DNA from: an uncultured Carboxylicivirga sp.
GTDB lineage: Bacteria; Bacteroidota; Bacteroidia; Bacteroidales; Marinilabiliaceae
DNA length: 64,000 nt
Reading direction: 5' to 3'
Assembly: GCF_963674565.1 (NCBI RefSeq)
Contig: NZ_OY771430.1
Location: forward strand, 2,108,001 to 2,172,000
Numbering within the stretch: position 1 is the stretch's first letter; every line of letters starts with the position of its first letter. The notes beneath the pieces were generated by a model, which was given only the letters and a program-made list of their open reading frames with translations, was not told the origin of the DNA and ran no database searches. Of this stretch, positions 16,232 through 24,849 are shown in pieces. The translations under genes and the position numbers were made by a program.

Positions 16232-18451
16232 ATGGCAACGACTAATCAAAATACAATTACACAAACATTCCCGGTATTGGGAATGAGTTGTGCATCCTGT
16301 GCAAGCAGTGCCGAAAGTATTGTTACCCATGAAAATGGTGTGGTGAATGCTTCAGTTAATTTTGCCACAGGAAATCTTACAGTTGAATATCTTACCTCTG
16401 TAACAAATGCAGAAATACTTCAAAAAGCGGTTCAATCTGTTGGTTATGACCTATTGGTTGAAGACGAAACTAAGCAACAAAATACTTTAGAGGTAATTCA
16501 CGAAAAGAGATTCAGAGAACTTAAAATCAAAACTATTTGGGCAATTATTCTTTCATTGCCTGTTGTGGTTATTGGTATGTTCCTTATGAACGTCCCCTAT
16601 GCCGATGAAATGATGTGGATTTTTTCAACACCTGTGGTCGTTTGGATTGGCAGAGATTTCTATTTAAATGCATGGAAGCAGGCAAAACACAAATCGGCCA
16701 ATATGGATACCTTAGTAGCATTGAGCGTGAGCATTGCTTATTTATTCAGTGTTTTTAATATATTCTTTTCCGATTTTTGGCTTCAAAGAGGATTACAAGC
16801 ACATGTTTATTTTGAAGCATCATCAGCAATTATTGCATTCATTTTGTTGGGCAAATTGCTGGAAGAAAAAGCCAAGGGCAACACTTCTTCGGCCATTAAA
16901 AAACTCATGGGCTTACAACCCAAAACTGTTACAGTAATATTTGCAGACGGAACAGAAAAACTGACCAACATTGAAGATGTGAAAACCGGAGATGTTATTC
17001 TAGTAAAATCAGGTGAAAAAATTGCAGTTGATGGTATCGTAACTTCTGGGAACTCATACGTGGATGAAAGTATGTTAAGTGGAGAATTAGTGCCTGTTAT
17101 GAAAGAAGAAAACGAAAATGTATTCGCCGGAACCATCAACCAAAAAGGCAGTTTCCAATTTAAAGCTGTTAAGGTTGGTAAAGAAACGGTTCTTGCTCAA
17201 ATCATAAAAACAGTACAGGACGCACAAGCCAGCAAAGCGCCAGTACAAAAATTAGTAGATAAAATTGCAGGTGTTTTTGTTCCTGTTGTGATAGGTATTG
17301 CTATTCTAACGTTTATACTGTGGTTTATACTTGGTAGTGATACCGGTATAGTACAAGGATTACTTGCAGCTGTTACTGTATTGGTTATTGCCTGTCCTTG
17401 TGCATTGGGGTTAGCTACTCCAACAGCAATAATGGTAGGTGTTGGCAAAGGAGCTGAAACGGGGATTTTAATTAAAGATGCTATAAGTTTAGAGCTGGCA
17501 AAAAAAATAAATGCCATTGTTTTAGACAAAACAGGAACTATTACAGAAGGTAAACCAAGAGTAACAGATATCCGATGGCGAAATGATGACGATTCAGCTA
17601 AAAATATTTTAGTAAGCATCGAAAAAAAATCAGAACACCCTTTGGCCGAAGCGGTTGTAAAACATTTTTCAGAAATTGCCAATACCTCTATATCAAAATT
17701 TGAGAGTATTACCGGCAAAGGTGCTAAAGCCGATTATAAAAACGAGACCTACTTTGTAGGAAATAAAGAACTGTTGGCAGAAAATAATATCACTATTGCC
17801 GATGTGTTACAGGAACAAGCACGTGAATGGGAATTACAACCAGAAACCACAATATGGTTTGCAGATAGTAAACAAGCACTTGCTGTCATTTCCATATCTG
17901 ATAAAATTAAAGAAACTTCGATACAGGCTGTTAAAGAAATACAGGAAATGGGTATTGACGTTTATATGCTTACCGGCGATAATGAAACTACCGCAAAAGC
18001 AATTGCCAAACAAACAGGTATCAGCCATTTTAAATCAAAGGTACTGCCACAACACAAAGCTGTTTTTGTAAGAGAGTTGCAGAATAAGGGTAAAGTAGTT
18101 GCAATGGTAGGTGACGGTATTAATGACAGTACGGCTTTGGCAACAGCTGATGTAAGTATTGCGATGGGTAAAGGTTCTGACATAGCCATGGATGTGGCAA
18201 AAATGACTATTATTTCATCAGACCTTACAAAAATACCACAGGCAATCAGACTTTCAAAACAGACGGTTGCCACCATTAAGCAAAATCTATTTTGGGCATT
18301 TATCTATAACGTAATCGGTATTCCGATTGCTGCAGGTGTGCTTTATTCAGTAAACGGATTTCTACTAAACCCAATGATTGCAGGAGCCGCCATGGCAATG
18401 AGTAGTGTAAGTGTAGTAAGTAACAGCTTGCGGCTGAAATGGAAGAAGTAA
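16232..18451 (+). CDS. copA: Copper-exporting P1B-type ATPase
   Basis: 739 residues. An N-terminal HMA domain carries CxxC (Cys20, Cys23 in GMSCASCASS). Eight membrane helices are expected; the sixth contains the transport motif CPC (388-390) in ACPCALGLATPTA. The phosphorylated aspartate is Asp432 in DKTGT, with SEHPLAEAVV (HP motif), MLTGDNE and MVGDGINDS in the ATP-binding domains. CPC with this HMA arrangement fits Cu(I) export from the cytosol. The spacer before it contains TTGTA-TTG-TACAA (16203-16215), a possible regulator site. One HMA only, complete length. Confidence 0.93.
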   Translation: MATTNQNTITQTFPVLGMSCASCASSAESIVTHENGVVNASVNFATGNLTVEYLTSVTNAEILQKAVQSVGYDLLVEDETKQQNTLEVIHEKRFRELKIKTIWAIILSLPVVVIGMFLMNVPYADEMMWIFSTPVVVWIGRDFYLNAWKQAKHKSANMDTLVALSVSIAYLFSVFNIFFSDFWLQRGLQAHVYFEASSAIIAFILLGKLLEEKAKGNTSSAIKKLMGLQPKTVTVIFADGTEKLTNIEDVKTGDVILVKSGEKIAVDGIVTSGNSYVDESMLSGELVPVMKEENENVFAGTINQKGSFQFKAVKVGKETVLAQIIKTVQDAQASKAPVQKLVDKIAGVFVPVVIGIAILTFILWFILGSDTGIVQGLLAAVTVLVIACPCALGLATPTAIMVGVGKGAETGILIKDAISLELAKKINAIVLDKTGTITEGKPRVTDIRWRNDDDSAKNILVSIEKKSEHPLAEAVVKHFSEIANTSISKFESITGKGAKADYKNETYFVGNKELLAENNITIADVLQEQAREWELQPETTIWFADSKQALAVISISDKIKETSIQAVKEIQEMGIDVYMLTGDNETTAKAIAKQTGISHFKSKVLPQHKAVFVRELQNKGKVVAMVGDGINDSTALATADVSIAMGKGSDIAMDVAKMTIISSDLTKIPQAIRLSKQTVATIKQNLFWAFIYNVIGIPIAAGVLYSVNGFLLNPMIAGAAMAMSSVSVVSNSLRLKWKK

Positions 18452-18539
18452 ATCATACAAACCTAAACCAGAATTCCGAATTAAGCGAATCAAGAGTAAA
18501 AAGGAACTTTGTATCATAAAAATAATAAAAAGAACAAAA

Positions 18540-18761
18540 ATGGAAAATCAAGAATTGAAATTCAAAACCAACCTTAATTGTGGAGGTTGTGTATCAAAGG
18601 TACAAGCAGATTTAGATAATGCTGAAGGCATTTGTCATTGGAATGTAGATATTGCCAATGAGGATAAAATCCTAACAGTAAATTCTAAGGGAATTACAGA
18701 AAATGAAGTAATAGGCATTATTAATAGAAAGGGTTTTACTGCTTCACCTTTAACTGCTTAA
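18540..18761 (+). CDS. Small HMA-domain protein, CopZ-like copper chaperone
   Basis: 73 residues, a single ferredoxin-like HMA domain with CGGC (Cys14, Cys17) in NLNCGGCVSKVQADLDNAEG. Such proteins hand Cu(I) to CopA. The sequence around the motif (NCGGC rather than GMxCxxC) is typical of Bacteroidota HMA proteins found after copA. It starts 88 bp downstream of copA on the same strand. Confidence 0.85.
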   Translation: MENQELKFKTNLNCGGCVSKVQADLDNAEGICHWNVDIANEDKILTVNSKGITENEVIGIINRKGFTASPLTA

Positions 18762-19119
18762 TATTAATTTTCTCGGTGGTATTGAAATTATCTAACAACA
18801 ATATTCATATACCACAGTTAATTCTATAAGACAACCATAAGAATAAGCACGAATAAAGGAAATAAGTATATCTTTTTCATTTAGGAGAAATTATCTACAA
18901 CAGGCATACAATAACTTAAAACAAATCATACTTAATGGAAGTATCAAAAACGGAATTATTCGATAAAATTTGAAAAAGGCTGTATTTATCATAGCCTGTG
19001 AGCCAATATATTATTTCATCCACTTCTTTCTGTGTTCTGCCTTTTCTTTCGGCTTTTTAAATATAAAGCGGATAGACTATGGCAAAAGGCATCTTAAAGA
19101 TTTTTATATTATCCATTCT
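18762..19119. other. Intergenic region after the copper genes
   Basis: About 360 AT-rich bases. A weak inverted repeat (GGTGGTAT near 18775 and ATACCAC near 18814) could be a transcript end but has no T-tract. A 64-codon frame beginning at 18970 overlaps the opposite-strand gene and looks like chance. No RNA gene seen. Confidence 0.35.
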
Positions 19120-19476
19120 CTATCCTGTTTCTTTACACATCACACAAGCACTCAATTCTTTTGAAATAAAACAAAGCATGGGTGCTTTCAACTTAAATCC
19201 TTTATAAACGTGCTCCTTAAAGGGCATAAATATGGAGTCACGATTAACACCATCTTTTCGTCCCTTTTTATAAACCATTATTGTACGGTTTTCTTTTGGA
19301 AGATTCGAGCTGTTGCTCAATTCAACAAATGCCTTTACATCTTCAATCTTATCAATATAATAGATAATGACTTCCACTTCTTTGTCAGTAGAATCAAGTT
19401 CGATTTTAATATCAGTTGGGAAATTTACAACCTTGATATGTTTAAACTTCTCAAGCCTTAATTTTGATAATTCCAT
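19120..19476 (-). CDS. Conserved-looking protein of unknown function
   Basis: 118 residues, predicted cytoplasmic, mixed alpha/beta. It has the segments IKVVNFPTDIKIELDSTDKE, VIIYYIDKIEDVKAFVELS and a C-terminal LKAPMLCFISKELSACVMCK with four cysteines or cysteine-adjacent positions in the last 20 residues. I do not recognise a family. It lies 18 bp downstream of a DUF438-hemerythrin-PAS gene and is probably co-transcribed with it, so a part in the same redox or nitric oxide response is possible. Confidence 0.55.
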   Translation of the reverse strand: MELSKLRLEKFKHIKVVNFPTDIKIELDSTDKEVEVIIYYIDKIEDVKAFVELSNSSNLPKENRTIMVYKKGRKDGVNRDSIFMPFKEHVYKGFKLKAPMLCFISKELSACVMCKETG

Positions 19477-19494
19477 ATTTTAAAAGATTTAAGA

Positions 19495-20685
19495 TTACCA
19501 ATCCAATAATCGCTTTTCACCTTCCAAAGCCTTAATGCCCGAAATTTCCTGTGAGACTTCAATAACACCTTTGTAGTTGTCTGATTCATCACGAACAGCA
19601 AAATATTGAATAAGAATAAATTCACCTCTCATTTTAATCCAGAAATCAGCATGGTCTTTTTCACCATTTCTAAACGACTCTACAATTTGTTCTACGACAT
19701 GTACGCTTTCAGGCGGATGGCAGTTACTTACTTCACGCCCGATAATTGCTGTTGTGCGAGGAAAAATTCGTTTAGGAGGTGTTGAGAAATAGCAAACCTT
19801 ATTGTTCTCATCTACAAATGTAATATCCACCGGAAGGTGATTAAAAATGAGTTTGATTTGCTCGATACTTACTTTGCCCGTTCCAAGATTTACAAGGTTC
19901 CCTTCATAATCTGGTTTTACTTCTTTGTCCATCTTTAAATTAGGTTGAATAAAAGGATAGCCCAGCTCAAAGCCTTCACGATTCATCTTTTCTAACTGGC
20001 TTTCGCTGATAGTTGATAATATGCAAGGAAAAAGAATGCGTTCTTCTCTGAACTTTATGGCGTGCATATTAAAGAATATGTCGCCTACGCATTTATTGAA
20101 AACTTTTAGGTCGATGTTTCCTTCCTGTAATTGGGTAATTACAGCTTTGATATTTCTGCGAATATCATCGTGAAACGACCACATAATCTTTAAACAGCGA
20201 TAGTCTGGCCATGTTTCTTCAATGATTGGGAATAGAACATTTTCCTTTATTGTATAATGTTTTGCAAAAATTTCAAGCCGGGTAAAGAGTTCTGTCAGTT
20301 TTTTCTGTAAATCAGAATTACTTGAGTCTTTCACAAATTCTTTAAAAACCGGACGGACTTTATTCAATAACAATTCCATTTCATGGTTATTCTGTTCTAA
20401 CACACCAAGAAAAGAATCCGGTTTTGGTTCAACTCTTACATAATCACGAATAGGAACATGGAAAATATTCAGAACTTTATTTGTCAGCACTTTTATATCT
20501 TCCATCTTATAACCTTCCTTTATAATCTCGTCAAAGAGAGTTATAAAATCAGTAGGTATTACCGTAGAAATAAAATCCTTGTTTTCAGTAATGAATGAAT
20601 GAGCATTACCTGTTTCCAAAATAAGTTTAGAAACCTCAAGCAGTTTTTTTATCCGTTGTTGTTTTGTATTTGTGAATTCCGACAT
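19495..20685 (-). CDS. DUF438-hemerythrin-PAS sensor-like protein (copy 1)
   Basis: 396 residues in three parts. An N-terminal DUF438 domain (about 10-80; VIPTDFITLFDEIIKEGYKM). A hemerythrin-like di-iron domain (about 95-240) with His/Glu ligands in NNHEMELLLNK, FAKHYTIKENVLFPIIEE, WSFHDDIRRN and MHAIKFREERILFPCI. A C-terminal PAS domain (about 275-385) with IFNHLPVDITFVDENNKVCY and NCHPPESVHVVEQI. There is no output kinase or HTH domain. The family is linked with low-oxygen and NO metabolism. A paralogue is encoded at 24842. Confidence 0.85.
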   Translation of the reverse strand: MSEFTNTKQQRIKKLLEVSKLILETGNAHSFITENKDFISTVIPTDFITLFDEIIKEGYKMEDIKVLTNKVLNIFHVPIRDYVRVEPKPDSFLGVLEQNNHEMELLLNKVRPVFKEFVKDSSNSDLQKKLTELFTRLEIFAKHYTIKENVLFPIIEETWPDYRCLKIMWSFHDDIRRNIKAVITQLQEGNIDLKVFNKCVGDIFFNMHAIKFREERILFPCILSTISESQLEKMNREGFELGYPFIQPNLKMDKEVKPDYEGNLVNLGTGKVSIEQIKLIFNHLPVDITFVDENNKVCYFSTPPKRIFPRTTAIIGREVSNCHPPESVHVVEQIVESFRNGEKDHADFWIKMRGEFILIQYFAVRDESDNYKGVIEVSQEISGIKALEGEKRLLDW

Positions 20686-20830
20686 ATCAAAAACATTAAT
20701 TAGCCTTATAATTTACAAATATTAATATTTTCTATAAGCAAAAACCGCTGCAAAATGAAATTCACAACGGTTTATGAGTAACGTTTAAGTTTTTGAGAAC
20801 TTGTATTTATTATGCTCACAACGATTTATT

Positions 20831-21163
20831 TTACGATGCTTTAATCATTATCAGCAACATCTTAAACTTCTCATTTGCTTCCACAGCATGTGGAATATTC
20901 GCTGGCATAATTATCAACTGCCCCTCACTAACTGCATGCTCCTTTTTGTTAATGATAATTGTGCCTGCACCTTCCAAAACCTGAACAATGGCATCAAACG
21001 GAGCTGAATGTTCACTAAGGTTTTGTCCTTTATCAAAGGCAAACAAGGTTAAATTTCCCTTTTCATTACGTGTAATAATCTTGCTTACAGTTGAACCATC
21101 GTAATAATCAACCATGTCTTTCAGGTTGTAAACTTCTGCGGTATTAAATATCTTTTCAATCAT
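20831..21163 (-). CDS. Cupin-domain protein
   Basis: 110 residues forming one small cupin: FDKGQNLSEHSAPFDAIVQV is motif 1 (His/Glu metal ligands) and MPANIPHAVEANEKFKML motif 2. Single cupins of this type bind a metal and may act as sensors or dioxygenases. It is coded just after hcp, 67 bp downstream with a hairpin in between, so it probably belongs to the same response; its reaction is unknown. Confidence 0.8.
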   Translation of the reverse strand: MIEKIFNTAEVYNLKDMVDYYDGSTVSKIITRNEKGNLTLFAFDKGQNLSEHSAPFDAIVQVLEGAGTIIINKKEHAVSEGQLIIMPANIPHAVEANEKFKMLLIMIKAS

Positions 21164-21186
21164 AGCTAATTACGTTTTTAAACAGA

Positions 21187-21211
21187 ACGCTACAAATTTG
21201 TTTTGCAGCGT
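21187..21211 (-). terminator. Hairpin between hcp and the cupin gene
   Basis: ACGCTACAAA (21187-21196) pairs with TTTTGCAGCGT (21201-21211) apart from one internal mismatch. The T-tract after it is poor (TCTGTTTAAAAA), so it may attenuate rather than stop hcp transcripts. Confidence 0.45.
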
Positions 21212-21230
21212 CCTACATGAGTATGGTTTT

Positions 21231-22874
21231 TTAAGCTAAATGAAGCTTCAAATCTTCTTCAACTGTTCCAATTCCGGCTATTCCAAAGTTCTCAACTAAA
21301 ACATTCACGACATTTGGAGAAAGGAAAGCTGGTAATGTTGGTCCCAGGTGAATGTTTTTCACACCTAAGTGTAAAAGAGCTAATAATACAATCACAGCCT
21401 TTTGCTCGTACCATGCAATGTTGTAGGCAATAGGTAATTCGTTAATATCATTCAGTTCAAATACCTCTTTTAGTTTAAGAGCAACAACAGCCAAAGAGTA
21501 TGAATCGTTACATTGTCCTGCATCCAATACACGAGGAATACCACCTATATCGCCTAATGGTAATTTGTTGTAACGATATTTCGCACATCCTGCTGTAAGT
21601 ATAACAGTATCTTGCGGTAACTGGTCCGCAAAATCTGTATAGTATTCACGTCCTTTCATTCTACCATCGCAACCTGCCATTACAAGGAATTTCTTAATAG
21701 CTCCTGTTTTAACAGCATCAACTACTTTGTCGGCTAATTGTAATACCTGGTTATGCGCAAATCCACCCACAATCTCTCCTGTTTCAATCTCGGTTGGAGC
21801 AGGTAATCTTTTAGCATGTTCAATAATTGCAGAAAAATCCTTTGGTTGTCCGTCCTTTCTTTCAGGAATATGAGTACAACCATCAAAACCGGATGCCCCG
21901 GTAGTGTAGACTCTGTCTTTATAACTGTCTTTCGGAGGCACAATGCAGTTTGTAGTAAATAGAATAGCCCCGTTAAATGACTCGAATTCTTCTTTTTGTT
22001 TCCACCATGCGTTGCCATAGTTTCCAACAAAGTGTTCGTACTTTTTAAATGCAGGATAATAGTGAGCTGGCAACATTTCGCTATGTGTATAAACATCAAC
22101 CCCGGTTCCATCGGTTTGCTTTAACAGTTCTTCCATATCTTTCAGGTCGTGACCGCTGATAAGGATTGCCGGATTATTACGCACACCAATATTTACTTTT
22201 GTGATTTCAGGATTTCCGTATGATTCGGTATTTGCTTTGTCTAAAAGTGCCATCACATTTACACCATACTCACCGCATTCCAAAGTTAAGCCAACCAATT
22301 CATCAACTGTAATATCAGTTCTGGTAGTAGCAACTAATGCTTTGTGCATAAATGCAAAAACTTTCTCATCAGTATAACCTAAATTAAAAGCATGTTCGGC
22401 ATATGCTGCCATACCTTTTAATCCGTAGGTTAACAGTTCTTTTAGTGAACGAATATCTTGGTTTTGCTCAGTTAAAATTCCAACAATCTCACTTTTTGCT
22501 TTAATTGCTTCATCACTCTCTGCAACCCATGTAGCATTAGCTGGAAGGTTTGGAATTTCTACACCCTTATCTTCCAGTTCTTTCTTTAAAGCATCACGAA
22601 CCTGAATACCTTCAATAATTTTATCGGTGATTTTCTTATCATCGAAATTAGCGTTGGTTATAGTTACAAACAGTGCTTCAAATACAAATTTGTCGGCTTT
22701 GTCAATCGCAACAGAATTCTTCTTTGCAATTTCAGTAACCAATGATACTCCTTTGGTTACATACACTAATAAATCCTGTAGGTTTGCTGTTGAATCTTCT
22801 TTACCACAAACTCCTTTGATGGTACAACCTTCTCCTTTTGCAGCTTCTTGACATTGGTAACAAAACATACTCAT
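21231..22874 (-). CDS. hcp: Hybrid cluster protein (Hcp, hydroxylamine/NO reductase)
   Basis: 547 residues. The N-terminal cysteines Cys5, Cys8, Cys17 and Cys23 have the Cx2Cx8Cx5C spacing of class I Hcp from strict anaerobes, and hybrid-cluster ligands are seen later (LTLECGEYG, TTNCIVPP, GASGFDGCTHIP, AGCAKYRYNKL, DAGQCNDSYSLA). Hcp is cytoplasmic and reduces NO or hydroxylamine and supports S-nitrosylation chemistry. No Hcr reductase gene is adjacent. It is divergent from an Fnr-type regulator across a perfect 20-bp palindrome, the expected control site. Confidence 0.96.
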   Translation of the reverse strand: MSMFCYQCQEAAKGEGCTIKGVCGKEDSTANLQDLLVYVTKGVSLVTEIAKKNSVAIDKADKFVFEALFVTITNANFDDKKITDKIIEGIQVRDALKKELEDKGVEIPNLPANATWVAESDEAIKAKSEIVGILTEQNQDIRSLKELLTYGLKGMAAYAEHAFNLGYTDEKVFAFMHKALVATTRTDITVDELVGLTLECGEYGVNVMALLDKANTESYGNPEITKVNIGVRNNPAILISGHDLKDMEELLKQTDGTGVDVYTHSEMLPAHYYPAFKKYEHFVGNYGNAWWKQKEEFESFNGAILFTTNCIVPPKDSYKDRVYTTGASGFDGCTHIPERKDGQPKDFSAIIEHAKRLPAPTEIETGEIVGGFAHNQVLQLADKVVDAVKTGAIKKFLVMAGCDGRMKGREYYTDFADQLPQDTVILTAGCAKYRYNKLPLGDIGGIPRVLDAGQCNDSYSLAVVALKLKEVFELNDINELPIAYNIAWYEQKAVIVLLALLHLGVKNIHLGPTLPAFLSPNVVNVLVENFGIAGIGTVEEDLKLHLA

Positions 22875-22941
22875 AATCCTATCTTTTTTAAATTTTTATT
22901 CTAAATCAACGATACAAAGTTCAGTCATTTTGAAAGCAATA

Positions 22942-22961
22942 GCTGTAACATATGTTACAGC
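22942..22961. promoter_or_regulatory. Perfect Crp/Fnr-type palindromic operator
   Basis: GCTGTAACATATGTTACAGC is a perfect 20-bp palindrome in the 138-bp spacer between hcp and the Fnr-type gene. A hcp -7-like box GAACTTTG lies at 22922 to 22915 on the minus strand, which would place the palindrome centre about 40 bp upstream of the hcp start point, a class II activator position. Confidence 0.8.
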
Positions 22962-22976
22962 AGGGTCATTTTTTTC

Positions 22977-22984
22977 TAACTTTG
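22977..22984 (+). promoter_or_regulatory. Predicted -7 box of the Fnr-type regulator gene
   Basis: TAACTTTG is a perfect Bacteroidota -7 element, 28 bases before the ATG at 23013. Its -33 region falls on the right edge of the palindrome, which suggests autoregulation. Confidence 0.55.
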
Positions 22985-23012
22985 TCGAAAATAAATATCT
23001 AAGTCACAGTTT

Positions 23013-23768
23013 ATGGGAAGTACAGCTACGGAGGATAATAATTTCAATGAAAAATATATTCAACCTTGTAATGATAAGTGTAGTTTTTGCTTTTTAAACT
23101 ATGTAGATGCACTGAAATCGAGCTATATTTTTAAAGATTTAAAGGCTGAGGCCATTGGTGAGATAATTAAAAAAGTACATCACCAGGTGAAAACCTACCA
23201 AAAAGATGAACTGATTGCAAGTAACGGTGATACATGTAACAGTCTTAGAATAATTGTTAAAGGTGCTGCTGTTGGTGAAATGATGGACTTTCAAGGTAAG
23301 TCCTTGCGTATTGAAGAACTTCATGCCCCTGATACTATTGCCTCTGCATTTTTATTTGGTGAGAATAATACGCTTCCTGTTGATGTGATTGCCATTGAAG
23401 AAACCAAAATCTTGTTTATACCGAGACAAGACCTGATGAACTTGTTTTGTAACGAAAATACTGTACTAAAGAACTATCTCGATATTATATCCAACCGGGC
23501 ACAGAAACTCACAAAAAAGATTAAGCTTTTGGGCTTACAATCCATTAGAGGCAAATTTGCAAATTATCTGCTTGAACATGTTAGACGAGAAGGTAAAATG
23601 GAATTTACGATTAAAAACTCACAATGTGAACTTGCCAATATGTTCGGAATTTCACGTCCATCGCTGGGAAGGGTAATTCGTGAAATGCATAATGAGGGTA
23701 TTATCGAAGCAGATGGACGAAATATTAAAATAGTGGATAAAAAAGCCCTTTCGGGATTGTTGAAGTAA
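23013..23768 (+). CDS. Crp/Fnr-family regulator with N-terminal cysteine motif
   Basis: 251 residues. Cys19, Cys23 and Cys26 (PCNDKCSFCFLNYVD) precede the cyclic-nucleotide-like barrel (EIIKKVHHQVKTYQKDELIA onwards), and a fourth Cys occurs in SNGDTCNSLRI, so an Fnr-like iron-sulfur cluster is plausible. The C-terminal HTH is ELANMFGISRPSLGRVIREM. It is divergent from hcp with a shared palindrome, making it a likely HcpR-type NO/redox activator. Three clustered plus one distant Cys matches the Fnr pattern, but this is not proof of a cluster. Confidence 0.88.
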   Translation: MGSTATEDNNFNEKYIQPCNDKCSFCFLNYVDALKSSYIFKDLKAEAIGEIIKKVHHQVKTYQKDELIASNGDTCNSLRIIVKGAAVGEMMDFQGKSLRIEELHAPDTIASAFLFGENNTLPVDVIAIEETKILFIPRQDLMNLFCNENTVLKNYLDIISNRAQKLTKKIKLLGLQSIRGKFANYLLEHVRREGKMEFTIKNSQCELANMFGISRPSLGRVIREMHNEGIIEADGRNIKIVDKKALSGLLK

Positions 23769-23799
23769 AAACAAGCAATGACCTTTCAATCATTGCTTG
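23768..23799 (-). terminator. Terminator of the leftward barrel-protein gene
   Basis: CAAGCAATGA (23772-23781) and TCATTGCTTG (23790-23799) form a perfect 10-bp stem; read leftward it is followed by TTTTTAC. The stem includes the stop codon of the gene at 23790. Confidence 0.7.
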
Positions 23800-24317
23800 G
23801 TAAGTTTATTCGTCCCAAAACAAGTGTAGTCCTTATTAGGAAAAGAAACATCAAATGTCGTTTCTATTTCCGTTTCTGAGAGCTTATTTATAATCCAACG
23901 AGCCTTGCCACCGGGTACAAAGTTTTCGATAAATTCGGTATTAAACACCAATGTTGTATCGTTCGATAAGGAATCAACTAAAACATACTGGTTATAATAT
24001 CCTTCGTTGTTGAATTGCCGAAAGACAATTGCACTTCGGGTTTTATCAAAACTAATAAAGCCTTTGTCGATATGATGTTCACCTACCGGATTCTTTTCGG
24101 TAGGTTCGAATTTAGATTCATTGCTTACTTCAATGTAATTGTCATCCATAACCAAATTGAAACTGGATTCAATGATTGAATTATTATTACCGAAGCCGGA
24201 ACCAGTTCCATGCCAATTCCCCAATAGAAATTCTAATCGTTTAAACTTATTGTCCTGAGATTGCCCCAATTGAACAATAAAAACCAGGCTTAATATCGTT
24301 AATAGTATTTGCTTCAT
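23790..24317 (-). CDS. Secreted beta-barrel protein, nitrobindin/DUF1579-like
   Basis: 175 residues from the ATG at 24317 (MKQILLTILSLVF, signal peptide to about residue 20); earlier starts overlap the upstream gene. The mature part begins FKRLEFLLGNWHGTGSGFG, which resembles the opening GxWxGxG strand of nitrobindin (heme, NO binding) and of DUF1579 proteins, followed by alternating strands to the end. The heme-ligand His of nitrobindin cannot be assigned with confidence. It lies in the NO-response cluster, 7 bp after the DUF1858/DUF2249 gene. Confidence 0.55.
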   Translation of the reverse strand: MKQILLTILSLVFIVQLGQSQDNKFKRLEFLLGNWHGTGSGFGNNNSIIESSFNLVMDDNYIEVSNESKFEPTEKNPVGEHHIDKGFISFDKTRSAIVFRQFNNEGYYNQYVLVDSLSNDTTLVFNTEFIENFVPGGKARWIINKLSETEIETTFDVSFPNKDYTCFGTNKLTKQ

Positions 24318-24324
24318 ATTTTCG

Positions 24325-24849
24325 TTATGAATGATTTCTGAAATACACAAAAAATTCTTCATTTCCTTTTTTATCCAACCAATGGTCATAGTTCAAACTT
24401 AATGACTTGTCAATAAGAGGAGCCGGAATGAACGGTGCAATTACTTTTAGTATTTTTCCTGCATCAAGTTTCTTCAATAAAGCTAAGACTTCATGCACTG
24501 GCTGTTCTCCGGCATTTAGCATTTCCCTAATATCAATTGATTCTGATATATTCGATTCATCGAACCAGTCAGGTTGTTTTGTAGTATAATTGCTGTCTTC
24601 TGTCTCAATTGAGTCGGTTGCAGTTTGCCCTACTTCTGCACGAAGCTTGTTTATGAGTTCTTCTACTTTGATACCACCAATTACAGATGCCTGACTTAAA
24701 GTTGTAATCTTTGTAATTGTTTTTCGCAATACAGGATTCTTCAACTTTTTGAATGGTGGAGCAACAGCTATTAGCACATCCTCCAATTGAGGATATGCTT
24801 CCAATAAGTCGAATATCTTCGTTTTGGGAGTAATTATCAGTTTATCCAT
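24325..24849 (-). CDS. DUF1858-DUF2249 double-domain protein
   Basis: 174 residues. The N-terminal DUF1858 part has KTKIFDLLEAYPQLEDVLIA and FKKLKNPVLRKTITKITTLS; the C-terminal DUF2249 part has SIDIREMLNAGEQPVHEVLA and PAPLIDKSLSLNYDHWLDKK. Such domains accompany hemerythrin and Ric proteins in denitrification and NO-detoxification loci; their biochemical role is not settled. The start overlaps the upstream DUF438 gene by eight bases, so they are translationally coupled. Confidence 0.85.
   Translation of the reverse strand: MDKLIITPKTKIFDLLEAYPQLEDVLIAVAPPFKKLKNPVLRKTITKITTLSQASVIGGIKVEELINKLRAEVGQTATDSIETEDSNYTTKQPDWFDESNISESIDIREMLNAGEQPVHEVLALLKKLDAGKILKVIAPFIPAPLIDKSLSLNYDHWLDKKGNEEFFVYFRNHS

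Noticed and set aside
18970..19164. A 64-codon open frame on the + strand
   Set aside because: It overlaps the end of a real gene on the other strand and its Phe/Ser-rich sequence looks like a reading of noncoding and antisense DNA.
20760..20822. CAACGGTTTATG...ATGCTCACAACG resembling an integron attC site
   Set aside because: The required GTTRRRY/RYYYAAC ends are not met and no integrase of that type is near.
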